Positions 1 through 7,603 of a stretch of 43,239 nt of DNA are shown here, in pieces. Under the pieces are notes generated by a model. The model saw only the letters and a program-made list of their open reading frames with translations, searched no databases and was not told the origin of the DNA. The position numbers and the translations under genes were made by a program. How positions within the stretch are numbered: position 1 is the stretch's first letter; each line of letters opens with the position of its first letter. The DNA is from an uncultured Burkholderiaceae bacterium (GTDB taxonomy: Bacteria; Pseudomonadota; Gammaproteobacteria; Burkholderiales; Burkholderiaceae), in assembly GCA_937871985.1 (NCBI GenBank), contig CALMPB010000412.1:1-43239 (forward strand), written 5' to 3'.

Positions 1-41
1 CGTTTGACGATCACGCGATCGCCCAGGGGACGCAAGGCCAT
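1..41 (-). CDS. groES: GroES co-chaperonin, 5' end only
   Basis: The first 13 codons read on the minus strand give MALRPLGDRVIVK, the conserved N-terminus of the 10-kDa co-chaperonin that caps GroEL. The gene runs off the window start, so only the start is seen. An AGGAG ribosome site lies about 7 bases upstream of the ATG. A promoter and a CIRCE operator follow at 99-152, as in HrcA-controlled groESL operons of betaproteobacteria. groEL is expected next, outside the window. Identification is by motif and regulatory context. Confidence 0.93.
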   Translation of the reverse strand, partial: MALRPLGDRVIVK

Positions 42-98
42 GAGGAACTCCTGTTACTTAAGAAGAAAGTGAATGATCGGTTGGGCCCGGGAGGATTG

Positions 99-125
99 TT
101 AGCACTCACCGGAGTCGAGTGCTAA
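99..125. promoter_or_regulatory. CIRCE operator (HrcA binding site)
   Basis: TTAGCACTC, nine bases, then GAGTGCTAA form a perfect inverted repeat identical to the CIRCE consensus. It overlaps the last base of the groES -10 box and the expected transcription start. Bound HrcA would block groESL transcription until heat shock titrates GroEL. Confidence 0.97.
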
Positions 126-152
126 TTATAGGGATGATGTGGCGGGGTTCAA
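125..152 (-). promoter_or_regulatory. groES promoter, sigma-70 with sigma-32-like features
   Basis: On the minus strand TTGAAC (147-152) is followed after 16 bases by a perfect TATAAT (125-130). The same stretch also reads CTTGAA with CCCTATA, close to the sigma-32 heat-shock consensus. The -10 box abuts CIRCE. The promoter is about 165 bp from the transposon end, so the insertion leaves it intact. Confidence 0.85.
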
Positions 153-314
153 GGGGGGGCAGGGGGCTGTTACATATGGCGGGGAGGAAATCCCGGAATC
201 AATCGCGAGGGTTGTTGCGCCCCTAATAAATTCATCCAAGCTGAATTTCGGTTCATAAGCGTTCATTCAATCAGGCGCGCGCTGGCTACGACGGCAGACC
301 GCTTCCGCCCCATA

Positions 315-319
315 TCGCC
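315..319. repeat. Target-site duplication, groES side
   Basis: TCGCC directly precedes the transposon's TGTCGAA end and recurs directly after the other end at 16356-16360. A 5-bp duplication is the standard product of Tn7-family transposition. Confidence 0.93.
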
Positions 320-377
320 TGTCGAATTTCATCCAACTTGGAATTTTTCTCACCCAGTTTGGAATTCGGGAATTTCC
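320..377. repeat. tns-proximal transposon end with TnsB-type binding repeats
   Basis: The terminus TGTCGAATTTCATC leads into two copies of a motif centred on CTTGGAAT/TTTGGAAT, at 338-345 and 359-366, spaced 21 bp (two helical turns). A weaker GGAATTTCC-like stretch follows at 369-377. Closely spaced transposase sites at the end near tnsA are typical of the Tn7 right end. The sites are inferred from repetition, not measured binding. Confidence 0.85.
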
Positions 378-877
378 GATAAGCAAGCCCTGGTGCGATC
401 GGTAGGCTGGTTTTGCCCTACAAGCTGGTGCTAAGGGATTCCCTTGCCTGCACATTCACAGGGCCACTCGAAGCGCGCGTCGCCTCGGTTCAGCCTGCAA
501 GTTTTTCCTCTACTTTTACGTGTTCCCAGTGTTCTTCAGAAGGCTGGCGGCCTGAACCGCTGTACTTTCCCAGCGCTGACAGCAGTTCAATCGCCGCCCC
601 CCTCAAGTCTTCGGTCTGCCGAGCCAAAAGTCGCCTGACGTCCAGAGGTTGTAAGCCAGACGAACGAGCTTGTCTGGTTTTTCGTGACGCGGCTTGATCC
701 CTATTTTTCCGCGGTCAACTGTTCAACTGAGGGCGTTCTCTTCTGAATGCGGTGTTTTAGCGGATGCGATGGCTGAGAGGAGGCAATATAGTCCGAAGTG
801 TGCCAGTTGCAAAACGACGCAATCCGTGCGGACGATTGACTGCACCTCTCAAAAATCGGGACGCTAAATTGACAGCG
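378..877. other. Transposon leader region without a confident gene
   Basis: About 500 bp between the terminal repeats and the XRE gene. Plus-strand frames here have serine- and cysteine-rich translations with no recognisable domain and no convincing ribosome site. The most protein-like frame is a short minus-strand one at 490-627, listed separately. No terminator or RNA gene was recognised. Confidence 0.5.
490..627 (-). CDS. Possible 45-residue hypothetical protein
   Basis: A minus-strand frame opens at a TTG with AGG six bases upstream. It encodes a charged, probably helical peptide starting MARQTEDLRGAAIELL and ending VEEKLAG. The frame stays open upstream for about 80 bases without an ATG, so the true start is unclear. 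No homologous family was recognised. It is reported because its composition is far more protein-like than the overlapping plus-strand frames; it could still be a chance frame. Confidence 0.22.
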   Translation of the reverse strand: MARQTEDLRGAAIELLSALGKYSGSGRQPSEEHWEHVKVEEKLAG

Positions 878-1324
878 ATGTCTAACGATTTCGGTACTTG
901 CCTTGAACGCTTGCGGAAGCGTCGGGACATGCACGCCAATCGTCTTGCGTCTCTTGCCGACGTAGACCCGTCGTACATCACCCTTCTAGAGCGCGGGCGC
1001 CGACCGCCTCCTCGTGATGCTGTTCTCAAGCGTTTAATTGCAGCACTGCTTCTCACTCCTTGTGAAGAGGAGATGCTGACGCGTGCTGCTTTGAACGAGC
1101 TGACCCTATTGCATATAGAGCGAATCAACGGGCAGACCGCTGCGCGAGAGTTGGCCAGGCGCATTTTTACCAATGATTCGCGGTTGAGAGAGCAGGATTA
1201 CCGGATCATTGACTCTGTCGTCCAGGCTGTCGTTCGCGAGCGGACTGCTGAGTCTGATCGGGACGCGCGAGTCGCATCGATCGATGCAGCAAATCTGCTA
1301 GCGCAAAAGGAGAGGACCATGTAG
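878..1324 (+). CDS. XRE-family HTH transcriptional regulator
   Basis: A 148-residue protein whose first ~65 residues form a Cro/C1-type helix-turn-helix: a helix around LERLRKRRDM, then LASLADVDPSYITLLERGRR as turn and recognition helix. The C-terminal half is helical with no named domain. The ATG at 878 places the HTH at the N-terminus as usual; an in-frame ATG at 764 would add 38 residues of non-conserved sequence and is less likely. The gene is the first inside the tns-proximal end and points at tnsA, 163 bp downstream, so it probably controls the tns operon and itself. Regulation of transposition is inferred from position. Confidence 0.82.
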   Translation: MSNDFGTCLERLRKRRDMHANRLASLADVDPSYITLLERGRRPPPRDAVLKRLIAALLLTPCEEEMLTRAALNELTLLHIERINGQTAARELARRIFTNDSRLREQDYRIIDSVVQAVVRERTAESDRDARVASIDAANLLAQKERTM

Positions 1325-1438
1325 AAAAAGCAACGCCGATCAACTCGAAAGCTGACCGGCGCGCACAGCAGATGAAGCTTGCTGTAGGGGTACGTCAAGT
1401 TTCCCTCCGCTGTGCAATCCAGTCAAGCAAATTCCCGG

Positions 1439-1452
1439 CTTGTTTCGACAAG
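1439..1452. promoter_or_regulatory. Short hairpin in the tnsA leader
   Basis: CTTGT-TTCG-ACAAG is a 5-bp stem closed by a TTCG tetraloop, 35 bp before the tnsA start. It could be an RNA hairpin in the leader or a small operator for the upstream XRE protein. The evidence is limited to symmetry and position. Confidence 0.25.
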
Positions 1453-1487
1453 TCGCGGGCTACCTATTGCCTTACGGAGGCGACCCT

Positions 1488-2156
1488 ATGCTGCAAACAC
1501 CAGGCCGGCAGGTGGTGACTCGTTCACCGCACCGGCGGGTCGGTTATGTCAGTTGCCCATGGTTCCAAGATACGCAGATCCAATACGAAAGCTTGCTGGA
1601 GCAAAGCTTCATTCGTATCGCGCTTTTGTGCCCGGGCGTCACATCGATCCAATCTCAGCCTTTCAAGCTCAGCTTGCCTAGCGGCAGTACCTATACACCA
1701 GACTTTTTGATTCGCTGCGCCTCGGGCAATCCTCTCGTCGTCGAGGTCAAGCCGAGGAGTTCCGTCAAGAAGCACCGAGCAAAGCTCCACGAAGCAGCGG
1801 CAAGCCTTAAGAGCCACGGCTACCACTTCCTTCTATCAACGGACGAAGAAATTCACCAGGGCGGTCGCTCGGAGCGCGCGGCTCTCGTGCTTCGGTATGC
1901 GCGATGCGCCGACAGCTCGTCACTTGCACAGAGATTTTTGGCAACCCCCTCACAGATCGAGTATCCGCAAACGCTTGGCGACGTGTCGGAAGCTTGTGGG
2001 CTCCTCTTTCATCAAGCACTTGGTTTGGTAGGGCTTCGCTGTCTGTTTCTGCGCGGTGATCTCAGCTTAGACATGGTCTACGACCACAAATCCATTACGG
2101 AGGCCGACGATGGCTATCTTTCCGCTAGTACGTGGCTTCGTTGTGCAGATTGGTGA
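1488..2156 (+). CDS. tnsA: TnsA-like transposon endonuclease (TniC type)
   Basis: A 222-residue protein with the restriction-endonuclease-like core of TnsA. The likely metal and catalytic residues are E34 or E38 in YESLLE, D72 in TPDF, and E86 and K88 in VVEVKP, matching the E...PD...(E/Q)xK pattern. TnsA cuts the 5' ends of the element while TnsB cuts the 3' ends, giving cut-and-paste rather than copy-in transposition. The ATG at 1488 has CGGAGG seven bases upstream; an earlier in-frame start at 1440 lacks such a site. It has the length of the single-domain TniC/TnsA of Tn6022-like elements. Its 3' end overlaps tnsB by 47 bp, so translation is probably coupled. Confidence 0.88.
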   Translation: MLQTPGRQVVTRSPHRRVGYVSCPWFQDTQIQYESLLEQSFIRIALLCPGVTSIQSQPFKLSLPSGSTYTPDFLIRCASGNPLVVEVKPRSSVKKHRAKLHEAAASLKSHGYHFLLSTDEEIHQGGRSERAALVLRYARCADSSSLAQRFLATPSQIEYPQTLGDVSEACGLLFHQALGLVGLRCLFLRGDLSLDMVYDHKSITEADDGYLSASTWLRCADW

Positions 2157-4107
2157 GCGGCACTTTGCCTTCTATCGGATGCTCGATCCGCACACAGTTC
2201 AGCTAGAGGATGTGCGGACTGGCGCCTTTCGTACCTTGCAGTTAGTCGATCTGCAGCGTCAAGTCGCAAGCGGAAAGATTCGGGTGGTTGGGCATACCGA
2301 GTCGCCCCATTTCCATGGAGGTAAAGAAGATCACATGGAAGCGGTAGTGGCTGTCCAGATGCTCGATGAAACTCAGCGGTCAACCTGGCAACGACGTCAG
2401 GACTATGTGCTTGCTATGCGTCGTCGCGGAGTGACCCGTGGCAACAGGAGGCGTGTCGCAGAAGTTCTGCCACTCATTGCAGAGGTCCTGCAAGATCGCC
2501 ATCCTCCGTCAGTGTCGTCTGTGCTTAGGTGGTTGGTGTCCTACGAAAGCACGGGCAGAAATCCTGCCGCTCTGATCTCTAAGAACGTGATGCGACCACG
2601 AAAGGCACAGGTGGATCCTGTAGTGTCCGACGCAGCGTGGTCAGTCCTAAAGCGGTTCTATTTTCGGCGTAACGGCGACAGTTTGGTCACCACATACCGG
2701 CGCATGCTTGCCGAGTTAAAAAGTGCGGGAAGTGAAAGCCCTCGTACGGAGAAAACGCCTCCCAGCTTCTCGACCTTCCATCGCATGGCGTTGCAAGTTC
2801 CGGCTTACGAGCGGGATAGAGCGCGTTTGGGGCCAGCAGCCGCAAATGCCAAATGGAGGCATTCCACCGGCGGTATCTACGCCAGGAGACCGATGGAGCG
2901 GGTGGAGATGGATCACACAGAACTCGACTTGTATGTCATCGATGATGACCGTGGCCTGCCTATTGGCAGACCTACCGTGACGATACTGGTGGACTCGTTC
3001 TCTGGGTACGTACTTGCGATGTATCTGAGCTTCGAGGGGGAGAGTCTAGGTCGATTGAGCCAGACGCTACGCCTGGCGTTGGAACCTAAAGATCATTTGA
3101 CCAAACCCATCCCCACCGCGAATGAGTGGCTTACGCCTGGGTTGTGGGAATGCCTGGTCGTGGATAACGGCTTGGCATTTCAGTCTCCCCAACTGAAGAA
3201 GATCGCATTGGCCCTTGGCTGCGAGCTTGAGTACTGCCCGGTTAGGAAACCTTGGTTCAAGCCTACTGTGGAGCGCACGATTGGCGACATCACGGGTATT
3301 CTGCCCAGAGAGGGGCGACCTAAGAAGCCAACTGCCATTGCTGATCGTGAGAACCCACTCAATAGCGCTTGCATCATGTTCTCCGATCTTTGCGCAGCGT
3401 TGACCAAATGGGCAGTAGATGTACATCCCTTTTCGATCCCCGGTCGCTCCTTAGCGAGGCCAATGGATCTGATGCGTGACAACCTTGATGCGCTACCAGC
3501 TCCGGTGGTTTGCACAGGGCTAGACCAGCTCGCCTTAATCACCGGCATGTCAAAAGACATAACTGTCCGCCAGGGTGGTGTCGAGTTCATGTACCTACCT
3601 TACAGGAGTCCGGAGCTTGGCGAGCTTGTAAAGCGTCAGCGTTCGCCTACCTTCCGTACAGAAATGAAGTACGACCCAAATGACCTGGGCGCAATCTGGG
3701 TACGAGATCCATCGACGCGGACGTGGATAAGTGTGCCTTGTCTGTACGAAGACTACGCCAGAGGTTTGAGCCTAAGGCAGCACCGGACGATCAGGGCGCA
3801 GGCCAAGGAAACTCTACAAGGAAAAGGTAGCTATGAAGCATTCCTGCGCGCTGAGGCGGAGCTGCGGGACATGTTCGATGGAGCGATAGAGCGTGGTAAG
3901 CGCTTGATTCGGGACGCCAAGAGTAGAGCTTTGCTTCGAGGCATGACTTCGCTCGCACCCTACGGCCGATCTCCGATAGCGGCTAAGCCTGCGGTGCCCG
4001 TGGAGAGACTGGTCACCGCGGAAGAGATCCGGGTGCCCCTGGGGGAAGTCCCGACCTTTGAGTCGTTCAGCATGAGCCACGATGTGCATTGGAGGAGCCG
4101 ACCATGA
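2110..4107 (+). CDS. tnsB: TnsB-like DDE transposase (TniA type)
   Basis: A 665-residue transposase with a complete RNase H-like catalytic triad: D268 in EMDHTELD, D352 in VVDNG and E388 in KPTVERTIG, with 35 residues between the last two. Upstream residues 90-250 hold helical DNA-binding segments. After residue 450 comes the Mu-type C-terminal domain, and the tail (roughly 560-665) would carry the TnsC contact. It binds the CTTGGAAT repeats at both ends and performs 3' cleavage and strand transfer. GGAGG lies six bases before the ATG. The gene overlaps tnsA at its start and tnsC by ATGA at its end. The intact triad argues for an active enzyme. Confidence 0.95.
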   Translation: MAIFPLVRGFVVQIGERHFAFYRMLDPHTVQLEDVRTGAFRTLQLVDLQRQVASGKIRVVGHTESPHFHGGKEDHMEAVVAVQMLDETQRSTWQRRQDYVLAMRRRGVTRGNRRRVAEVLPLIAEVLQDRHPPSVSSVLRWLVSYESTGRNPAALISKNVMRPRKAQVDPVVSDAAWSVLKRFYFRRNGDSLVTTYRRMLAELKSAGSESPRTEKTPPSFSTFHRMALQVPAYERDRARLGPAAANAKWRHSTGGIYARRPMERVEMDHTELDLYVIDDDRGLPIGRPTVTILVDSFSGYVLAMYLSFEGESLGRLSQTLRLALEPKDHLTKPIPTANEWLTPGLWECLVVDNGLAFQSPQLKKIALALGCELEYCPVRKPWFKPTVERTIGDITGILPREGRPKKPTAIADRENPLNSACIMFSDLCAALTKWAVDVHPFSIPGRSLARPMDLMRDNLDALPAPVVCTGLDQLALITGMSKDITVRQGGVEFMYLPYRSPELGELVKRQRSPTFRTEMKYDPNDLGAIWVRDPSTRTWISVPCLYEDYARGLSLRQHRTIRAQAKETLQGKGSYEAFLRAEAELRDMFDGAIERGKRLIRDAKSRALLRGMTSLAPYGRSPIAAKPAVPVERLVTAEEIRVPLGEVPTFESFSMSHDVHWRSRP

Positions 4108-4976
4108 TCTTCTCTGATGAGGCTGTACGGGCAGGAAGACTGCTTAGCGACCAGATCATCTCTCATCCAGGCTTCGAGGCCGTAGTGAGCCAGATCGAAA
4201 GCGCTGTACAGATAGGCAATGAGGTTGGAATTTTCTCCGGCGTTCGTATCGCTGCGCCCAGTGGGTCAGGCAAAACGACCTTGATGAGATATGTCGGTCG
4301 TCGTCTCCAGGAGCGATATGGATTCGAAGGGTCTACCCCTGTGATCTCTGGGAGCTTGAAGGAGAACCCTTCGGTCTCACAGATCCAGGCTGAGCTCCTG
4401 TCCAACTTCAACTACGCCTTGAGTGGCATCTCGAGGTCTGTTTCCAACAACGATGTGAACATCGTCTTGCTGAAGGCAATTTCGCAAAACAGAGTCCGCC
4501 TCATTGCGATAGATGAGTTCCAGCATGTGTTCTTGGCAGGCGGGACCAAGGTGGCCACGGTCATCTTGGATTGGGTGAAGCGGCTCATGAATTTGACCAA
4601 TGTGCCAGTCGTGTTGGTGGGTACGGAGTCGATGGACAGGCTGGAGGGAGTGGACGCACAACTGACGACACGCATTCCCATCGTGGCTAGGCTCAGTCCG
4701 CTGAGACTGTCTGGAGAGTGGTTGGCGTTCCTCAGGGGTTTCGTCGCACACAGCCCGCAGATCGACCTATCACCGCTCTGCGAAGAGGATATCGCCCGGC
4801 GCTTCTACCTTGCGACGGCAGGGTCACCGAGGATGGCGAAAAGTTTGCTCATTCACGCAGTGTGTTTGGGCATTACGACAAATAAAACCAGAGTCTGTGC
4901 CGCACTTTTAAAGGAAGCGTACCGGCTGCAAAAAGGCGCCCTGCCTGATGAGGAGAATCCTTTTGCTTTTCTCTGA
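4104..4976 (+). CDS. tnsC: TnsC-like AAA+ ATPase (TniB type)
   Basis: A 290-residue AAA+ regulator of transposition. The Walker A motif is APSGSGKTT (51-59), Walker B is RLIAIDE with D137 and E138, and a sensor-like segment reads VVLVGTES. TnsC/TniB proteins assemble on target DNA marked by a TniQ-family protein and recruit TnsAB. At 290 residues it matches the short TniB form rather than the ~555-residue TnsC of Tn7. The ATG at 4104 overlaps the tnsB stop as ATGA and has GGAGGAG six bases upstream; a TTG at 4089 is less likely. tniQ-1 overlaps its 3' end by 29 bp. Confidence 0.93.
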   Translation: MIFSDEAVRAGRLLSDQIISHPGFEAVVSQIESAVQIGNEVGIFSGVRIAAPSGSGKTTLMRYVGRRLQERYGFEGSTPVISGSLKENPSVSQIQAELLSNFNYALSGISRSVSNNDVNIVLLKAISQNRVRLIAIDEFQHVFLAGGTKVATVILDWVKRLMNLTNVPVVLVGTESMDRLEGVDAQLTTRIPIVARLSPLRLSGEWLAFLRGFVAHSPQIDLSPLCEEDIARRFYLATAGSPRMAKSLLIHAVCLGITTNKTRVCAALLKEAYRLQKGALPDEENPFAFL

Positions 4977-5904
4977 TCAGAAGCTCGGGCTTCCTCTGCC
5001 GGCGACAAGTCAAATTCATCACGACGAGTCCGGCAACGGCTACGCGCTCCGAATGGCTGACGCTAACGGTATTTCGTTTGCCGAATTGACGGGGCTGGTC
5101 GCATCCCCTGGGCATCGCTACATACCTGCTAAGTCCGCCCCTTTGCTTGCATACCTCTTTGGTAGCTCGCCGGAATCCGTGCGGCGGGCGATCCCTGAGC
5201 GATATGTTACCAGGGGCGCAACACGTATAGCCTTTATGGGGCACCTCTTCAAGCGAAGCTATTTGGTGCGGCACACGTGGCCGCAAGTTTGTCCTCTTTG
5301 CCTGGATGAGCATCGTTCGGCGAAAGCTGTGTGGGAGCTGGCAATGGTGGTGGCTTGCGAGGCCCACGGTCTTGAATTGGTCGATCATTGCAACGCATGT
5401 GATCGACGGCTGTCTTGGCGGCGGCCGTCCCTGACAATGTGTTGGTGCGGTCATTCGCTTGTCGAGCTGCCTAGGGTCGCTGCGCGCTGTAACGCAAAGG
5501 CTTGGAGTGCTCAGATTGCTGAGCTTTTCAGTTCCGGCGAGAAGCGAGATGTCGTAGAGGATTTTGGTTTTTTGAATGGCATGGGTCTGGACATGCGGCA
5601 ACGTCTGGTGCGTGTATGTGGGTTGTCTGCGATGTATGAGGGGGCCAGCGTACAGCCAGGCACACTTGTGCGGCAGAGATCCAGTTCAGAGATGCGTGAC
5701 GTCGTGGGTAGAGGGCTGCAGCGTTGTGGGCAGCTTGGCGCATTTGGTGGTGAGACAGAGCTTCTAGGAGACGATCTGTACGAGGATCTAAGTGATCCCA
5801 TAGCGAGCTCGTTGCGCAAGCGATTCGGCGTGAGGCAGAAACTGCGCGGTAGCCATGGCGGCTTTGGTGCTCAGCTTGAACTCGCGCTGGATGGGGGTAC
5901 TTAG
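4948..5904 (+). CDS. tniQ: TniQ-family target-selection protein 1
   Basis: A 318-residue TniQ/TnsD-family protein. The zinc-binding pattern is clear: CPLC (115-118), CEAH (137-140), CNAC (148-151) and CWCGH (165-169), with the family's tryptophan (WELAM) between the first two. TniQ proteins link a DNA or RNA target recogniser to TnsC. It is much shorter than Tn7 TnsD (508 residues), so long sequence-specific DNA-binding extensions are limited. The ATG at 4948 lies within tnsC; an in-frame TTG at 4963 with AGGAGA six bases upstream is an equally good start. It ends in TAGTG, overlapping the next tniQ. Confidence 0.88.
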   Translation: MRRILLLFSDQKLGLPLPATSQIHHDESGNGYALRMADANGISFAELTGLVASPGHRYIPAKSAPLLAYLFGSSPESVRRAIPERYVTRGATRIAFMGHLFKRSYLVRHTWPQVCPLCLDEHRSAKAVWELAMVVACEAHGLELVDHCNACDRRLSWRRPSLTMCWCGHSLVELPRVAARCNAKAWSAQIAELFSSGEKRDVVEDFGFLNGMGLDMRQRLVRVCGLSAMYEGASVQPGTLVRQRSSSEMRDVVGRGLQRCGQLGAFGGETELLGDDLYEDLSDPIASSLRKRFGVRQKLRGSHGGFGAQLELALDGGT

Positions 5905-6800
5905 TGGACGCATCGCTCTATTATCTGCCCGAACCCTATGCAGAGGAGCTTCCCCTGTCGTGGATGCTGCGCTGCGCTGCTTTCCACGGTGTGTCTCTCT
6001 GTCAGCTTCTAACCAGCGTAAATATTAAGGGTCGTGCCGACTGGGATGTGGATATCTCGGGTACTGCCATCTCGCGCCTATTGAGCCGGGTTGATATCCC
6101 TACTAATGGCGTCAGGCGGCTATTCGCGCTATTTGCACCTTGTCGCGGTGTTAGCTGGGTCCGTCGCTGGTTGCGAACCGATCAGGAGGGGAGACTGGTC
6201 ACCAGCTATTGTCCGGCGTGTCTCTCTGAAAGCGTGGAGCCCTACTGGCGCGCGGTATGGCGTTTCAAGTTCTGGGTGGTTTGCCCTGCGCATCATCAGC
6301 CGATGTTGGGGGCTTGTCATGCTTGCAACGCGGTCATCGAGTTAAAGCGCTATGAGGCCAGAGTTACGTCAGAAAGAAAGGTGCCTTTGTTGGCGCGTTG
6401 CCTCCGGTGTGGCTCATCCCTCGGAAATTCGAATGTTGGCGAAGCAGAGTGTGGATCATTGCAACTTCAAAGTCTCTTAGGCTTGCAGATGTCTGTAGCT
6501 TCGGCGCTTGCTCACAATGGATTCAAAGTGCGCGGCTTGAAGTATCAGTTGCCCTTATCGTTTTTGCCTGGATTGCTCCTGCAAGGAGCTCAGGTAGACG
6601 ATGGGAATGAAGGACCGATTGATCCAAGAGCTTCTGCTCTGTTGCGCTCATCACTGAGCATGTACTGGTTGTCTGGCCAAGACGGGCTCTACACAAGCAG
6701 ACGCGTCTATCGAGAACAGGCTGGCGTGGTGCCTTTATTTCTAGGGGATCCTAAAAGGTATGCAGATTTGGTTATCTCCAAACGATTTTTAGCGTGGTGA
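5904..6800 (+). CDS. tniQ: TniQ-family target-selection protein 2
   Basis: A 298-residue second TniQ paralogue. It opens with the family N-terminal motif ELPLSWMLRCAAFHG and has the zinc ligands CPAC (103-106), CPAH (127-130), CHAC (138-141) and CLRC (166-169). The GTG start overlaps the previous stop (TAGTG) behind a GGGGG site. Two TniQ proteins in one operon are known from Tn6022-like elements (tniD, tniE), where one is thought to specify the chromosomal site and the other an alternative route. Which of the two directs this element to the groES/fecI region cannot be told from sequence. It is the last gene of the transposition operon. Confidence 0.87.
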   Translation: MDASLYYLPEPYAEELPLSWMLRCAAFHGVSLCQLLTSVNIKGRADWDVDISGTAISRLLSRVDIPTNGVRRLFALFAPCRGVSWVRRWLRTDQEGRLVTSYCPACLSESVEPYWRAVWRFKFWVVCPAHHQPMLGACHACNAVIELKRYEARVTSERKVPLLARCLRCGSSLGNSNVGEAECGSLQLQSLLGLQMSVASALAHNGFKVRGLKYQLPLSFLPGLLLQGAQVDDGNEGPIDPRASALLRSSLSMYWLSGQDGLYTSRRVYREQAGVVPLFLGDPKRYADLVISKRFLAW

Positions 6801-6848
6801 GATAGTAATCATTCGGTAAGTCCGTGGCTGCGGCAATCTTTAATCCGA

Positions 6849-7205
6849 TCACCCTGCTGCGCCACCTTCAACTGATCGCAGGTAGCCTTTTAGCTCCTCA
6901 GCGCGACCGGCTTTGACTAGATCTATTGCAGTCTTTCCATCGAACACGCGAAGCGGCTCATTGCGCAATAGAAATATGGCGCGCGAGATATCTCCCGTCA
7001 TGTCTGTGGCAAGTTGCAGCACTGCCAACAAATTCTGCAACTGCGTTTGTAAAGCCGGTGATTGAGGGCGGGCTTGAATGGTGTTGCGGTGAACATGGGC
7101 TAGGTCGGCCAGCTCCTGCACCTGAAATCCGAAGGCGTCGCATACTCGCTGAGGCGACAAAAACGGAGTGTCGTCTGCTCGGAATTGATCACTGAAAGAG
7201 GACAT
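6849..7205 (-). CDS. Orphan Xre/MbcA/ParS-type antitoxin-like protein (DUF2384)
   Basis: A 118-residue protein whose C-terminal third (NEPLRVFDGKTAIDLVKAGR and following residues) matches the toxin-binding domain of RES-Xre/MbcA/ParS antitoxins. The N-terminal half contains an HTH-like stretch, LADLAHVHRNTI. Such antitoxins normally precede a RES-domain toxin; here the downstream neighbour is the end of tniQ-2, transcribed convergently, and no RES protein is seen. It may be an autoregulatory DNA-binding protein, or an anti-toxin-only gene that protects the host from a toxin encoded elsewhere. The ATG at 7205 was chosen; a TTG at 7217 with GAGAG upstream is an alternative. A good promoter lies at 7246-7273. 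Confidence 0.72.
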   Translation of the reverse strand: MSSFSDQFRADDTPFLSPQRVCDAFGFQVQELADLAHVHRNTIQARPQSPALQTQLQNLLAVLQLATDMTGDISRAIFLLRNEPLRVFDGKTAIDLVKAGRAEELKGYLRSVEGGAAG

Positions 7206-7245
7206 GAAGACGGCCAAGGAGCTCTCACTATCAGTTGTTGTGCCT

Positions 7246-7273
7246 ATATTATGCCCTTTTTATGCACTTGCAA
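7246..7273 (-). promoter_or_regulatory. Promoter of the antitoxin-like gene
   Basis: On the minus strand TTGCAA (7268-7273) and TAATAT (7246-7251) are separated by 16 bases. The expected transcript start near 7239 would give a leader of about 20-35 bases. The -35 hexamer is itself a palindrome. Confidence 0.5.
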
Positions 7274-7603
7274 GGTCGATAAAAACATACTTTTCGCGCT
7301 GTCGACTTGTAGGGCACAGGGTAGGTCACCGGCCTGCTCGTTTCTGACGAGGCTCGTGAAGCGTGTCAATTTCGGCGGGGCCTATTAGGCCCGGCACGGA
7401 GATATTCCACGTCTGGCAAACGTGATGGCGGTTTGGATAACTGGGAGATGTGGACCGTGGTGACGGTACTCTAGCTTCCTGATGCGGGCGTAGGCGCGCG
7501 TTGCTCTGGCTGAAGAGCGGCAAAATCATAGGCCGAAATTCACAATCTGATACATTGGGGGGGTACGATCGGCGTCCTGGGTTTGTCCGTTCATGGAGTG
7601 AGC
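7274..7603. other. Divergent intergenic region between antitoxin-like gene and gajA
   Basis: About 330 bp without a convincing gene. It separates the minus-strand DUF2384 gene from the plus-strand Gabija-like pair and must contain the promoter of the latter. No clear -10/-35 pair on the plus strand and no terminator were recognised. Confidence 0.45.

Noticed and set aside
230..250. TTCATCCAAGCTGAATTTCGG outside the element resembles a transposase-binding repeat and could mark an older insertion.
   Set aside because: It needs gaps to align with the internal sites, lacks the CTTGGAAT core, and has no TGT terminus or duplication nearby.
413..697. A 94-residue plus-strand frame near the tns-proximal end.
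   Set aside because: Serine- and cysteine-rich, no ribosome site; the opposite strand has a more protein-like short frame.
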